Positions 34,701-47,700 of a stretch of 64,000 bases of DNA are shown in pieces. The position numbers and the translations under genes are program-made. Below the pieces are notes generated by a model. It was not told where the DNA came from and ran no database searches. It saw nothing but the letters and a program-made list of their open reading frames with translations. Origin of the DNA: Spodoptera frugiperda (Eukaryota > Arthropoda > Insecta > Lepidoptera > Noctuidae); the NCBI RefSeq assembly GCF_023101765.2, contig NC_064217.1, positions 682,001 through 746,000 of the forward strand. Reading direction: 5' to 3'. Position 1 is the stretch's first letter. Each line of letters begins with the position of its first letter.

Positions 34701-37700
34701 CTCGTGCAGCTTCATGAACTCGCGCACGTTGTTCAGCATGTCGTGGTACTTGGCCGTGGCGGAGGTCATCTGCTGGATGATGGTGGTCACGTGGCCGAAT
34801 ATGGTGGCGTACAGCAGGGCTGGCAACATTGCAACGCTTCGCGGTGAGCCCGCGCCGCTCACGCGTTACTTTGGCAATACTTTACATTCAATGTTACATT
34901 ACAGTTTATGTACATAGGAACCGTACGATTCGTATGCATCTTCGGGCCCGACAAATGCTACTTTAGGTACTACTCTACCTATGTCATCTCACAGCTGATA
35001 GCACAAACTAAATGAGCCCTTCTATAGATAGCGGGGATTACATCACGACGGTGTGAACAGTTCGTGGTCCCGAGTACGACTGTACTCTGTCGCTTACTTG
35101 TGACTACGACCAGTCTAGTTCAAGCATCAAGTTGATATAAAGGAAATTAGTATTAGTAGTCCGCATTATATAGTTAAATTTAAATGTTGGAAAAAATGCA
35201 TCGTCAAAGTTTATCAGACATAAAATATCATGACACCGTTCCGAGTGGTCCAAACCAACATAATATTACAGAGAGCGTCACGTACGACGCCAGGCGGGGA
35301 CACTAGAGCAATCCCATGGCGTTAGACGTTATATCTATGTAATAGTAGAGTAGCCCGCACTTGACGTACGTACGTGAGGCTCGCACCACGTATGTGACGC
35401 GCCGTGACGCTTCGTGGGCCTGCACGGGGACTCGGGGCGGACGAGGACAAACAACTCAATACAAACAAAACGATACATGGGCAGTGGACGGAACACAGGA
35501 CGACGAGGGGGGTGGGGGCCAACACACACTCGAGTGCGGGGTGCGGGTAGAGGGGGGAGAAGGAGGGGGCGAGTGGGGAGGGCGCGGCCCCCGCCGCAGT
35601 GGCTGCGCGGGGGTCGCGCCGTGCTCCGGCTAATAACAGAAGAATTCCGGCACCTGCCACTATCATCATGCAGATGGTGAAGATCTTCTCGTTATCGGTC
35701 TCGGCGGCGACGTTGCCGAAGCCCACGGAGGTCATGCAGGTCATGGTGAAGTAGAGCGCGGTCACGTACATGGTCTTGCGAGACGGGCCGTTGACGAGTT
35801 CGGGCCCGTCCGATTCGTTGGACCACACGTACGAGTACGGGCTCTGAGTCACGTTGGCGAGCTTCCACAGCCACGAGTACTGCAGGCCCGAGTCGGCGTC
35901 GGAGCGGCCGATGCTATACCAGACGCAGGCGAGCCAGTGCGCCACCAGCATGTAGAAGCAGAGCAGCAGGATCAGCATGGCGGCGCCGTACTCCAGGTAC
36001 CGGTCCAACTTGCGCACCACGCGGCCCAGGCGCAGCAGGCGCACCACCTTCAGCGCGCTGAACAGGCTGCCGATACCCTGCGGACAGTCAGCGTCAGTCG
36101 GGGGCCGGGCGTGGCGTCCCGCGCCCGGCCCCGCTACTCACGTCCTCGTCGTGGTCGAACGCGTTGAACACGTCGTAAGGCAGGCACGACAGCAGGTCGA
36201 TCAGGAACCACGACTTGAAGTAATTCTTCCGGATCACCTTCGGGTCGCTGACCACCTCGCCGCCGGGGCCCACGAAGGTGGTGTGGAAGTTCAGCACTAT
36301 GTCGATGAAGAAGACGACGTCCACGATGGAGTCGATGACGAGCAGCGACACGTCTTCGCTCGTCTTGTTCTTGAAGGCCACGTTGTAGGGCACCATGATG
36401 GCCGTGTAGAAGGTGAGGCAGAGGATGATCCAGTCCCAGATGGCCTTGAAGGCGCAGTAGTGCAGCAGGATGTGCGGCGGCGTCTTGGGCGCCTCCTGCC
36501 GGTACTGCGGCAGCACGTCGCCCGACAGCGACATCACCTGCGCACACGCACCGTCTCAGCTCGGCCCGCGCCACGCCTAGCTCAGCAAGCCATGCGCGGG
36601 TCGCGGGACCGAGCGTTACAGTAACTCGAATCACGAATGTAGCTGGCGGCAGCGGTGCGGTAGTGTAGAGTGCGTGTTTACATGGTGGGCGGGAGTACTG
36701 ACATGCGCCAGGTGGCTCGCGCGCTGCGGCTCCTTCAGCGCCGGCAGCGCCGACACCAGCACGGACCGCGACCGCGTCACCGACCGCGCCAGCTTCGCGA
36801 ACTTGGACAGCCCTGCGGACAGACACAGTCGGTCACGCGGCGCTCGGGCCGAGTCGCCCGGTGATACACTGAGTACTGGCCTCCTTTGGGGTCGTCCGCG
36901 TCGATGGGCTGCTTGAGCGCCGTGATGTCTCGGAACGTGAGCAGGAACAGCACCACCAGCTCGCGCTCGTTGCGGATGGGCGCCACGTGCACCAGCAGCC
37001 ACAGCGGCGTGCCTGCAACACGACTCACGTCAGGCGCGGCCCACACGCGCCGCCTACACTCGCCGCCTACACTCGCCGCGCTACGTACGGTTCTTCTTGT
37101 AGAGCAGGATTTCGAACTGGTCGGCGAGGTGGTGGTCGAGCGCGCGGTCCACTCGCTCCACCGCCTCCTTCTCCGTCAGCTCGCCGTACATCCACGTGCA
37201 CCTGTGGGCGCCAAGCTACATTTGTTACACCTATCTATTGTTGGAAATTATATTATTTTCTGATTGTATTGCTTGTGATGAATCTCACGCGTACAAATCA
37301 CATTGTAGATAATTTGGACTTTTCGGTCTGATTTGGAAATTTCGATCGATACCCAAGACTTCAATAAAATGAAATAGTTTTTTCCAAAATGCATGTCGCG
37401 ACACTCGTGCGCCATATATAAATATTCCAAAAAAAGGCCTATAGATATTTCTAAATAAATTATGTCTAGTTTAATTTTGTCGTAAAATGCGCCTGAAAGG
37501 AGATGTCGTTACTCGGCGCAGTTTTTTAAGTAGCAAAATGGAAATTAGATTACAGCACAACAACATAGAAATGTATGAAAATTCCAATGTATAAAACCCC
37601 CGGAAAATTTTCCGGGCAGACTATTGTCCGACCAACTGAGTAAGTAATTGGTCCATTTCGAATTCGGTGTGTAGTTACTGGAAGTGGCTCAATGGTTGCG

Positions 37701-37993
37701 GTCACCTGCATGATTTCTGCATGACCTCCGCGCGGTTGTAGCCGCTCATCTTGCAGAACGTCTCGTTGCAGTACACGATCGGGTAGTCCACGATCTGTGC
37801 GTTGGCCAACAGGAAGCTGCTGTCTGCTGCAGAGAAGCGGTCAGAGGTTAGTGCGGGGCGGGGCGGGGCGGGGCGGGGCGGGGGGGGACACTACAACAGT
37901 GCCGGGGCACTCACGCTGCGAGGAGGAGCGCCGGATGATGTTCTCCAGGAAGGTGTTCTGCGGGGCCACGAGCCCCCGGCGGCCGCCCGGCAT
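31767..37993 (-). CDS. eag: Ether-a-go-go voltage-gated K+ channel (KCNH/EAG, about 1033 aa)
   Basis: EAG forms a delayed-rectifier K+ channel that sets neuronal excitability. Exons (minus): 37993-37915, 37826-37706, 37201-37089, 37012-36881, 36812-36703, 36537-36142, 36077-35654, 34819-34620, 34542-34290, 33874-33216, 32982-32731 and 32129-31767. The start (MPGGRRGLVAPQNTF) matches the EAG family N-terminal cap. The PAS domain follows to about residue 135, then S1-S6, with S4 RLLRLGRVVRKLDR near 330-343 and the selectivity filter SVGFGN at 434-439. The cyclic-nucleotide-binding homology domain spans exons 8-10, and the Ala/Pro-rich C-terminus contains a short coiled coil (IEEELEER; LGRVEELLTML). 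The SVGFGN filter and N-terminus favour eag over erg or elk. The intron after exon 4 starts with GC. Exon 12 contains a possible 69-nt intron. Confidence 0.95.
32180..32639 (+). mobile_element. Non-autonomous Helitron in an eag intron
   Basis: Starts A|TCTATACATATAATAAATC and ends 'gtcgcgggcggaagCTAG'|T. The same family recurs, internally deleted, at 42436-42752 and as a 5' part at 38751/41911. No Rep/helicase gene. Confidence 0.75.
37853..37888 (+). repeat. GGGGC repeat in eag intron 1
   Basis: A run of GGGGC units ending in eight Gs inside an 88-nt intron; on the transcribed strand it is C-rich. Such a tract can form a G-quadruplex in DNA. Effect on splicing unknown. Confidence 0.7.
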
Positions 37994-38750
37994 GCCGCCG
38001 CTAGCCTGGCTCCGTGGCGTCACATGCCGTCCGCCATCTCACTCGCCGCGCCACCTGAAGTATAATGTCAGCCATCATTCGGCACATTCGGTTGTATGAG
38101 ACACGAGGACGTTCTAAATGGAGATCGGCAATACCTAATACCTGGCCACAGAATAATAAGTTGACCTGACCTCAATGAACAAAAATGACATACCAATACT
38201 ATGGATTTTTTTCTAGGCCCTGTGAAGGTCATTCGTTTTTCGATCTATATACCTCGCAGTTAGTTAGTTAGTAGTCAATAATCTCCTAAGTTTTCACTTT
38301 GATGTGAGATTTTAAAAGATTCCGTAGTTTAAAAATCAGTCTAGAGGAGCTGTACCCACGCAGTTTCACTTTCCGTAGGATTTTCATGATAAAAATCTAA
38401 AGTTTTAATACTTTTCAGCAAATCTCCACCGATATTTGGTTTATAAGATGGACCATCCAAATTGTGCCAATGCACATCCAAATTGTCACAACACGATTGT
38501 TGTGATAAAAATTATCCTTTGTCCTTCCTTGGCTTTCAAATTAACGGAGTGCGGACGTTACCATTGCCGCTGTACCACTGTCTGCCCCGAAGTTCCATAG
38601 TGTCCCCGCCTACGTACCCGTGGCCTGGGACAATATTATACTAGCGAGCAGTGAGCACACTGCTTACTGACTGGATAATACAGTATCACAAAAGGAAGTC
38701 AAGGTAAGGTAGGTGTAGGTACCTAGGTACAGGTATTTTGTGTTCAATAA
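37994..38750 (-). other. eag 5' flank
   Basis: Upstream of the eag start on the minus strand. No upstream exon or core promoter could be defined; the leader may begin in a distant exon. Confidence 0.4.
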
Positions 38751-40619
38751 TCTATACTTATAATCATCATCATCATCAGCCGAGAGACGTCCACTGCTGA
38801 ACAAAGGCCTCCCCTTGGTCCTCCACGTAGAACGACAAGCCGCCACCTGCATCCACTGGCTCCCCGCCACTCTGACGATGTCGTCGGTCCACCTAGTGGG
38901 AGGTCTGCCCACGCTGCGTCTTCCGGTCCGCGGTCGCCACTCAGTCACCTTCCTGGCCCAGCGGCCATCAGTCCTCCGAGCGACGTGGCCTGCCCATTGC
39001 CACTTCAGCCTGCATATTTTGAGAGCTATGTCTGTAACTCTTGTTCTTTGGCGAATTTCCATATTTCGGATTTTGTCGCGCAAAGATACTCCGAGCATAG
39101 CTCTCTCCATCGCGCGCTGGGCGACTCTGAGCCTTTCTAAAAGGCCAGCAGTTAGGGACCATGTCTCGGTACCGTACGTCATCACTGGCAACACACACTG
39201 GTTGTACATCCTGGTCTTCAGACACTGCGGGATTTTTGACGAGAAGACTTCATGCAACTTCCCAAATGCTGCCCATCCGAGTTGGATTCTTCGGGCGACC
39301 TCTTTCTCGAAGTTGGACCTACCTAGCTGGATGATCTGACCCAGGTATGTGTAGTGGTCTACAACTTCGAGTATATCGTTCCCAACGACAACCGGTATAG
39401 GTGCAACATGGACATTTGACATGATTTTCGTCTTGTCCATGTTCATTTTAAGGCCCACCTGTTGGGAAACGGTATTGAGGTCGCTGAGCATGGTGTTCAG
39501 CTCTTCCAGCGACTCTGCCATTACGACTATGTCATCGGCGAAACGGAGATGAGTGATGTATTCGCCATTAATGTTGATGCCGCGTCCGCTCCAGTCCAAG
39601 AGCTTAAAAACGTCCTCCAGTGCGTTCGTGAATAGTTTCGGAGATATAACGTCTCCCTGTCTCACGCCCTTCCGCAACTGGATTGGCCTCGTAGTCTCTT
39701 CCTGGAGTCGGATGCGCATGGTGGCGTTGTTATACAAACACTTCAAAACCTCGATGTATCTATAGTCGATGTGGCACCGCTGGAGAGACTGCAGCACCGC
39801 CCAGGTTTCGATTGAATCGAAGGCTTTCTCATAGTCCACAAACGCCAAGCATAGTGGCAAGTTATACTCCTCGGTCTTCTGTATAACCTGCCGCAGCGTA
39901 TGAATGTGGTCTATGGTACTGAAACCTTTTCGGAATCCGGCTTGTTCGGGAGGCTGGAAGTCATCAAGCCTGCGTTCGAGACGGTTCGTGATGACCCTCG
40001 AAAACAGCTTATACACATGGCTCAGAAGTGAGATAGGTCTGTAGTTCTTTAGCAGACAGTTGTCGCCTTTTTTAAAGAACAGAACCACCACACTCCGTTG
40101 CCATGCTGCCGGCGTGGTTCCCTCGAGTATGACGGAATTGAATAGCTTCTGGAGGACTAAAAGTATCGGTTTTCCACCCGCTCGCAGAAGTTCCGACGTG
40201 ATTCCGTCATCGCCCGGCGCCTTGTTGTTTTTAAGCTGTTTGAGAGCCATCCTAATCTCGTACAGGCTGATGTCTGGGATATCCTCAGTGTAGTGCCGCG
40301 TCAGTTTAGCTCTTGGGTCCCGAGCTGTACCGACGATGGGTTGCCGTGTTGAGGTGTATAACTGTCCGTAAAACCTCTCGAGCTCTCCGAGGATCTCGGA
40401 CTTCGACGAGATGACGCTGCCATCCTCGGTCTTCAGCCTCGTCATTTGGCTTTGCCCAACAGACGAATTCTTTGCGAAGACTTTTGAGCCCTTGTTTCGC
40501 TCAATTAAGTCTCTGACTCTTGCGGCGTTATAGGCCCGCAGGTCACGTCGCATGTATTTCGAGATTCGTCTATTGAGCTTGCCGTATTCAGACATATCGT
40601 CTGAAGACTGCAGCCTCAT
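38664..40619 (-). pseudogene. RTE reverse transcriptase part
   Basis: Reverse transcriptase with FVDYEKAFDS and the catalytic LRFADDIVVMAE box, followed by the RTE C-terminal region (RPPTRWTDDIVRVAG). It joins the endonuclease ORF at 40643 in another frame, with the shift at a CCCCAAAA run. The natural C-terminus is probably at about 38765; the frame reads on into the (GAT)n tail and flank. The function would be target-primed reverse transcription. Confidence 0.85.
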
Positions 40620-41920
40620 CTCGCTACGATCCTTAAGAAGTTTTAAGGTTCCGTCGGAGAGCTTTTGGGGCCTGTTTCGGCGGGGGTCTTGAAGAAGTCT
40701 GACCCCACTGCTCGGACAGTTTCCACCAACCCATTATTTATCTCGTCCACGTTTCCACAATCAGCTAGACACTGGAAGCGATTTTGCAGTTGGAGTTGGA
40801 ACTGCTCGGGGTTTTGGATCTGGGCACGTCCAGGGCGGAGCGTGGACTTCACCAGGCGTGACCGCTCTAGTTTTACATTGATGTTCAGTGTGCCCCTGAC
40901 AATACGGTGATCGCTACCGGTTTTCACCTTCGCTATCACAGAGACATCACTGAATATACGTCTTTCGGTCGCCATGATGAAGTCGATCTCATTTTTGGTA
41001 GAACCATCAGGGCTTATCCATGTCCACTTCTTGGCCGGTCGCTTCTGGAAGAAGGAGTTCATCAAATAGAGTCTCTCCCTCTCCATAAAGTCGACCAGCC
41101 GCTGGCCCCGATGGTTTCGCTGCCCATATCCAAATGGCCCTATTCTCAACTCATCGCTATTCCGTGTGCCCACCTTTGCATTGAAATCCCCCATCACAAC
41201 GGTGAAGTGTGTTTCGGAGGAGTGTATGGCTTTTGAAATTTCCTCATACAGAGCCTCTACTTCGTCGTCACAATGTGTCGAGGTCGGCGCATATACCTGT
41301 ATGACCTTCAGCGAATACCGGTTAGATATTCTGAGTATAAGGTACGCTACCCTGTTCGACACACTGTCGACCTCACACACGTTGTTGACGAGAGACTTGC
41401 GGACGAGAAATCCGACACCACCCTGGGATTTACGGTCTCCTTCCCGGAAGAAGAGCAAGTTGCCGGAATCTAGGATTATCGTATCCTGACCCTCTCTTCG
41501 GATTTCAGATAGTCCCAAGATGTCCCACCGCATTTTGCTCAATTCTTCCTCCAGCTCGACAATCTTCTCATCAGTCCGCAGTGTGCGGATGTTGTGCGTT
41601 GCCAGGGCCAAAGTTCGTCGGGGGTGGTAGCGCTTTCTCTGCCGGGGATTCTTAGCACCCCTGCTCCGCCGTTACCTGATCCGCTACCTAGATCAGGAAT
41701 AGCGGAGCTGCCGGGGACTGGGGGCCGTATAATTATGTTGTCGCTCATAGTGAAAAGGATGGGGGGGGGTTGCCATAATCCCCACGCTTGGCAGGCGGCT
41801 TGGGGATCGCAGTTAGGTCACCGATAAATTTTGAGAATGCTGCTGCCCATTCCTCGGTGGCTGGTCGCAGTTTTAGGACGTACCCGGGTCCAAGGACGTA
41901 CCCGGGTCCAATACTTATAA
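38754..41920 (-). mobile_element. Nearly complete RTE non-LTR retrotransposon with target duplication
   Basis: The body is about 38764-41910 on the minus strand. ATACTTATAA flanks it directly at 38754-38763 and 41911-41920. The 3' end is a (GAT)n microsatellite (38764-38778), typical of RTE. The 5' end carries an 18-bp tandem duplication, aggacgtacccgggtcca at 41875-41892 and 41893-41910. The coding region is a single EN-RT polyprotein interrupted by one apparent frameshift. Confidence 0.9.
40643..41611 (-). pseudogene. RTE apurinic-type endonuclease part
   Basis: Exonuclease-endonuclease-phosphatase fold: LSEIRREG near the N-terminus, VMGDFNAKVG, and the terminal catalytic SDHRIV. It nicks the genomic target to prime reverse transcription. 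All key residues are present; only the frameshift before the reverse transcriptase part separates it from function. Confidence 0.85.
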
Positions 41921-42435
41921 TAAATCTGTAGAAAGATCAATTCTGTACATGAAATATATTTCCAAAATAACTATCAGCGGGTGATTAGTGATCGATACTG
42001 ACGCCAAAAATGCAATCAGATTTTTTTTGTCTGTCTGTCTGTCTGTATGTTCTTTATAGAAATAAAAACCACTCGACAGATTTCAACGAAACTTGGTACA
42101 ATTGTTCTTCATACTCCTGGGCAGGTTATAATATACTTTTCATCACGCTACGATCAATAGGAGCAGAGCAGTGAAGGGAAATGTTGGCAAAACAGGAGAA
42201 CTTACTCCATTTTTTAAGCTTCCGTCGCGTGTGCATCCTTAATGGTTAAAGCTACACAGAAATCATGTATGACGGTAATGTTCTCCTTAAATATTCCACG
42301 ACAGCAAATGTCTATCTTTTATGGTTGACTCACAATAACACGTATAACTCCCGATAGCTTAGCAGTTCGGAGCTTTCTGATTATATTTGTCTACTCTTAC
42401 GTTTATAACACTCTAATTTATTCATTCATTCATTC

Positions 42436-42752
42436 ATTCATATTATAATAAATCTGTAGAAGGGTCAATTCTGTACATTGAAAATATTGAAAGAATAAAT
42501 AGCAGAGGGTGTTCCCAAATATGTGATATTTTTTTTTTGTCTGTCTATCTTATTTTTCAGTTTTATTCTACAAAACGCGAGCTCAACAGCAGTAGCTCAA
42601 TAGAGGGATCTCCTTAATTATTATGGGCCTCGCTGTATTTGGGTCCAATAGATATTTATAAGATGTCATTGTCAGAGTTACTCAAAATGGAGAAATAAAA
42701 CTTCCACGCGAAGACCGACATCCGCGCGGACGGAGTCGCGGGCGGAAGCTAG
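42436..42752 (+). mobile_element. Internally deleted Helitron copy
   Basis: Follows (attc)n. It shares the 'ataataaatctgtagaagg' 5' part and the 'gtcgcgggcggaagCTAG' 3' end with the copy at 32180-32639 but lacks the middle. Confidence 0.65.
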
Positions 42753-42789
42753 TAACAAATAAATTGTTCATATGTATTAATAAAACATT

Positions 42790-43190
42790 TAATAAAACTG
42801 TTACAGTGTAATTTTGTACATTGAAAATATGAAAGAAATAAATAACTTGGGGTGTTACTAGATAGACACCGAACTGCGAGATTATACATATTTTTGTCTG
42901 TCTGTATGTTCATGCATCACGCAAAAACCACCGATACATGTTACGATGGAACTTGGTATAATTATATTTTAATATCCTGAGCACAACACTACACACTACA
43001 CAACTGGGTACTTTTTACCGAAAAACTATATACCTACTTATGTCACAGAAAAATAACAAGATTCGTAGTTTTATAAACTTACGGATCTTGTTATTTTCAG
43101 GTGGCATATAACTACATTAAAAAACCAACTTAATTGTGCGGCTCGATCCCTAGACACGACTACTGCACCAAACGCGAATATGTTTGTCGA
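42790..43190 (+). mobile_element. Helitron-related remnant with small inverted repeat
   Basis: Similar to the front half of the Helitron family ('gtacattgaaaatatgaaag', 'aacttggtataattatattt'). At 43050-43101 an AAAATAACAAGAT-type inverted repeat interrupts it, probably another small insertion. Confidence 0.4.
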
Positions 43191-43194
43191 GTGT

Positions 43195-43550
43195 TGGGTC
43201 CCAGGGGCCTTACGCTGCAACTGTAGGGCTGATGTGCTCGAAATTTTAAGTGTGGGAGAGCCATGCTTTGGCACGGTTCCTGCTCGACCGGAGTGATACT
43301 ACGGCCTCACAGAAAACCGACGTGAAACAACGCTTGCGTTGTGTGAGTGAGGTTACCAGAGGCCCAACTCCTCCCTTCCTAATTTTCCCAATCCCCGATT
43401 CCCGAACAACAACCCTTAAATTCCTAACCCCCAAAAAACCGGCAACGCACTTGTAACGCCTCTGGTGTTTCAAGTGTTCATGGGCGGCGGCGATCGTTTA
43501 CCATCAGGTGATACGTCTGCTCGTTTACCCGGCGGGTTTCATAAAAAAAA
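43195..43550 (+). repeat. Lepidopteran SINE-like repeat (plus strand)
   Basis: Contains 'cacttgtaacgcctctggtg' and 'gtttaccatcaggtgatacg', ending in an A-run. The same unit is at 44815-45050 (minus) and 53925-54125 (plus), and fragments occur at about 1200-1290, 15450-15510 and 30390-30540. Confidence 0.65.
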
Positions 43551-44814
43551 ACTTGAATAGCTATTGTAAATGCGAAAGTTTGTGAGTTGACAAGACCAGG
43601 ATGCAATTTGGAACAGTGGTAGATTATGGTCTGGAATAACACATGGAATAGCTAATAATTTTTATTTTTAAAATTCATTACCCTGTGTCACAGAATAAAA
43701 ATATACCTACCTAGTACCAAATGCACTGAGGACGAGTAATCACGTATAGTAAGTTTATTTACCTCTTCAGTCTGTTGTATACTATGTATGCATTGGCTTG
43801 TCCAAGAAAATTAGATATCTAACAATGGAACCGACAACTGCACAGTGTGGCCCCTTACATCATATTATTATGTATCTTAATGTTGTACCTAAAGTGAATT
43901 TTCCTGACAGGATGACAATGCGGACAGAAGGTGGCTGATATATGAAGTTTGTGTAAGTATCAGGAGGTGAGTACCTTCTCACCCGTACGTTGTGTGGTGG
44001 GAGGCGGACGATCGTAATATGAAGCAGGCGGCCGTGGCGGGGCAGCAGAGTCAAACTGAGGTTAAGTTGTCAAGTGTGTAAGTGTACCGAATCACCGCTC
44101 TCCGTGTGTAATACAATTAACAGTTTAGTGGAGTGTCGGCACCTCCACATGTGTGCCAGGCCACGTTAGGCGGCCCAGACTACACGCGTCCTTCACTCAC
44201 GCATAACTGACGCCGTCCGTCCGTCCGTCCGTCACGAGTCACGATATATACGTACTGAATTAAAATAAAAACAATTTTGGTTGGAACTACACTTTGCCAT
44301 GATACGGCCTGTTGGTACGGAGCCGGGGCCTGCAACCGTCCGTTGTAGTTACGTTCTCATTTAACAATCCGCACAAATTCCTTTTATTATTGTTGGTTAC
44401 AAAAAGTAGCTTATGTCATTATTTCTTTAACTATCAACATTTAAAAATCACATCAATTCGTTGCTTTGCTCTGTTTTATTAGGGTCTGGAGTCTGATGAT
44501 GAAACCAAGAGACAGTCGGCCCATACATACTCATACGAACGATTTTATCATAACAGCGCCTGAACTATTTTCATAGCAGTTTTTTTGTATGAAGGTGTAA
44601 AAAAGTTAGCCCTATTTTTTTGTACATTATTTTTTTTTAGATTTATCACGTTGTAATAGGACGTGGGGCAATTGTAATCCATGTCCACATATCATTTATT
44701 CCGTGTTCCATGAAGTGAACTACCGGCTACAGTTGGTCGGTGGCTGGTAGAGGCTGTGTGCATTATTGCGCACCCTACTGCTACTGACTCCTGTACCTAC
44801 GGACTACAGGGGAT
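43551..44814. other. Intergenic DNA, nothing recognised
   Basis: AT-rich, with a short (CGTC)n run near 44215. No gene or RNA seen. Confidence 0.45.
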
Positions 44815-45050
44815 TTTTTTTTAAATAAACCAGTAATCGATCAGACGTATTACCAGCAAGCCCATGGACACTTGAAACACCAGAGGCGTTACAAGTGCGT
44901 TGCCGGCCTTTTGGGAGTTAGGAATTTAAGGGTTGTTGTTTGGAAATCGGGGATTGGGAAGATTGGGAAGGGGGGAATTGGGCCTCCGGTAACCTCACTT
45001 ACACAACGAAACACAACGCAAGCGTTGTTTCACGTCGGTTTTCTGTAAAC
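44815..45050 (-). repeat. Lepidopteran SINE-like repeat (minus strand)
   Basis: Reverse copy of the unit at 43195-43550: T-run first, then 'caccagaggcgttacaagtg' and 'gcgttgtttcacgtcggttt'. Confidence 0.65.
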
Positions 45051-45104
45051 CATTGATAGTATTTATATATTATATTACTCTTTTCTCGGTCTCGAAATGG
45101 TTCA

Positions 45105-45765
45105 TTTTTAGGGTTCCGTAGCCAAATGGCAAAAAACGGAACCCTTATAGATTCGTCATGTCTGTCTGTCTGTCCGTCTGTCCGTCCGTCCGTATGTCAC
45201 AGCCATTTATTTCCGAAACTGTTGGGCCTACAAAGTTGAAACTTTGTAAGATGGTGTATTTCGGTAACCGCTATTAGAATTTTGAATAAAAATTAATAAA
45301 TTTAAAAATTAAAGGGGGGCACTCCATACATGGAAATGATTCAAAAAAAATTTTTTCAGCTTACATATCCGTGATGGGTGTCTATGGATAGGTCTTTAAA
45401 AACATTAAGGTCCTTAAAACCACTTTTCGTCAAAATCAATCGTTTGAAAGTTAGACGCATCCAAAGTGGAAAAATGTGTGTCCCCCCCCTCTAACTTTTA
45501 AAATAAGAGAGTGAGAAAACTGAAAAAAATATATGCTGTAGATTTCAATGGAAACTAACAACGAAAATTGGTTTGAACGAGATTTCATTATTAGTTTTTA
45601 AGAAATAAAGCATTTTCAAAAACCGCAAATATAACTTTGTCGTTCATACAAACACTATATAAAACCAAGTTATTTTACAACTTTTATATTATGTCATCTA
45701 CTTGCTGTTACGGAACCCTTCATGAGCGAGTCCGACTCGCACTTGGCCGGCTTTTTGTACACCCG
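45105..45765 (+). repeat. Long dispersed repeat beginning and ending with GGGTTCCGTA/TACGGAACCC
   Basis: Starts 'agggttccgtagccaaatgg', carries (GTCT/GTCC)n, and ends 'ttacggaacccttcatgagc' with 'gagtccgactcgcacttggc'. I recognise it as a very common moth repeat. The inverted GGTTCCGTA motifs near the ends suggest a non-autonomous transposon. Confidence 0.55.
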
Positions 45766-47700
45766 GTGTTCGAACGTTTCGAACTGACAGTTGCAGCCAT
45801 AATGATCCCTGCACCTCTATTATGTTCTATTATATTCTATTGAATACAAAAAGGTACGAAAATCCTGTAATGCAGTGATATTGTTATATTTAGAGTAGGT
45901 ACTAGAAGTACAATGAAATACATCACTTTTATATTATAAGAAATAATATGGGATCGTCTTGGTCTACCAATACGATCTGTTTTGCAAAAAATACCTTTCC
46001 AAACACAAAGTTAAAACAAACTTAACATTCGGAAGTAGCGCCGTACAGTCAGCCTCACCTTGTTGAACAATAGCACCAATACAAATACACTCTTACCACA
46101 AACATAGTCTACGGGGAACGTGCACAGCATTACACTAGTGCGGACGTTACATTGTAGGCGATGATTGTAATTTTGTTGGTGTTCCTTTCTTCAGTGTACC
46201 TCCGAGGTAGAGCCGCGACTCTTGTGTGCAGCAGTGGAGGCTGGAGGCGGTCCATCGACCACCCAGTCCACAATAAGACTTATTGCGGCACCGCGCGGAA
46301 CTTTGTCAATAACAGGAGGCAATCGTTTTACCTTCAGGGATCATTTTGTACGACTTTCCCCTACACCAAGTTTCGTAACCCGACCGATATTTATATGTGT
46401 TATGCATGTTCAAAATGCAGACAGACCGACAAAAAAATTTTTATCCACATATTTGGGTTTGGTCTCTATCTAGTAACTATCGATAGTAACTAGCAGAGGC
46501 CATTATTTTTTTTTAATATTTTCAATGCACAGAATTTACACATTTACAGTTTTATAATATGTATAGATTTGACAATATGAGGCATAGGTACCTACATACT
46601 TGATGCTTACAATACGTGAGCGCTCAGTGGACACCGACACTGTGCCTAGTTACAGAAGATGTACAGGTGTACGGTAGACGGTAACCTCCGGGTGCAGGGT
46701 GCTAGTATAATTGTTATTTGTAATAGTTCATTGTTTGTATAGCTAACTTTATATTCACGATTTGCTAAAATTTCACTCGTACAGAAAATAATGAAGGTAG
46801 GTATAATGACTTTGATTACGTTTACAAATTAGTTTGGACCTACCTACTTGAGTATTTTGCTGCTCGCCTAAACAAAATGACTGACTGAAATTAAACTAAC
46901 TACATCTTTAGTAAATACTAGCCACTGTTACTTCCACGCGGTTTCACCCTCAGCTTCTCTTGATCGTAGCACGATGTGTTATAGCCTACCTTCCTCGATG
47001 GACTATCAAACACAAAACACAAACAATTGTCCAATTCCGAAAATTTGCGCGTTCAAACAAACAAACAAACTCTTCAATATATTAATATAAGATGTAATTA
47101 TCCAAAAGATGCTACAGGGAGACGTACAACACAGACATGGCAAACTTATAATACTTTATAAACTTTTTACCTTTTACGTCGCGTCGGGTAAACACGACAA
47201 TATATGTATATTGTTGCCTGTTTGGACACCCAGCCTCGATATTAGCCTAGTGCTGGGCTAAACGATTAGTACAGGGCTTAGGCTGCCCAACTCCACTGCT
47301 TAATTCAGCCTCTACTTATTTTTTGGGAATCTTTAATTCTAGCTAGTTACGGAGGTTTAACTAAAAACTCATCTCATTTGATCTCATTTTTGAAGACAAG
47401 TCAGCTATTGACAGTCATTGAGAGGAAGGTCAGTGTGGAGTTCAATGACATAAAATAATCATTTTCATCAAAACACTTACATAAGTACCTGTCAAGTTAA
47501 AAGTAAACCTAAACGTTAACGGGAAGTAGGTGTAAGCACAACATGTAGTAGCAGAGTTAGTCACTGACACAAAGCGATGGATGCTAGACCGAGGAGACGT
47601 ATCGATGGATACGTGACGGAGCTGCAAGCCACCAGACCTTCAGCGTTGTGGCGCTGGTAGGGCAAGGAAACAAACAAGTCAAGTACGTACACAACGGCGG
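45766..47700. other. Intergenic DNA, nothing recognised
   Basis: AT-rich. A 110-codon open frame near 46161 shows no family signature. A Helitron-like fragment occurs near 46930-47095. Confidence 0.4.

Larger units (their letters stand above)
38751..42215 (+). mobile_element. Helitron 5' part, split by an RTE insertion
   Basis: The Helitron starts A|TCTATACTTATAA at 38751 and resumes at 41911 with ATACTTATAATAAATCTG, as in the intact copy at 32180. The material between is the RTE element. Similarity fades near 42215 and no CTAG end was found. Confidence 0.65.
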
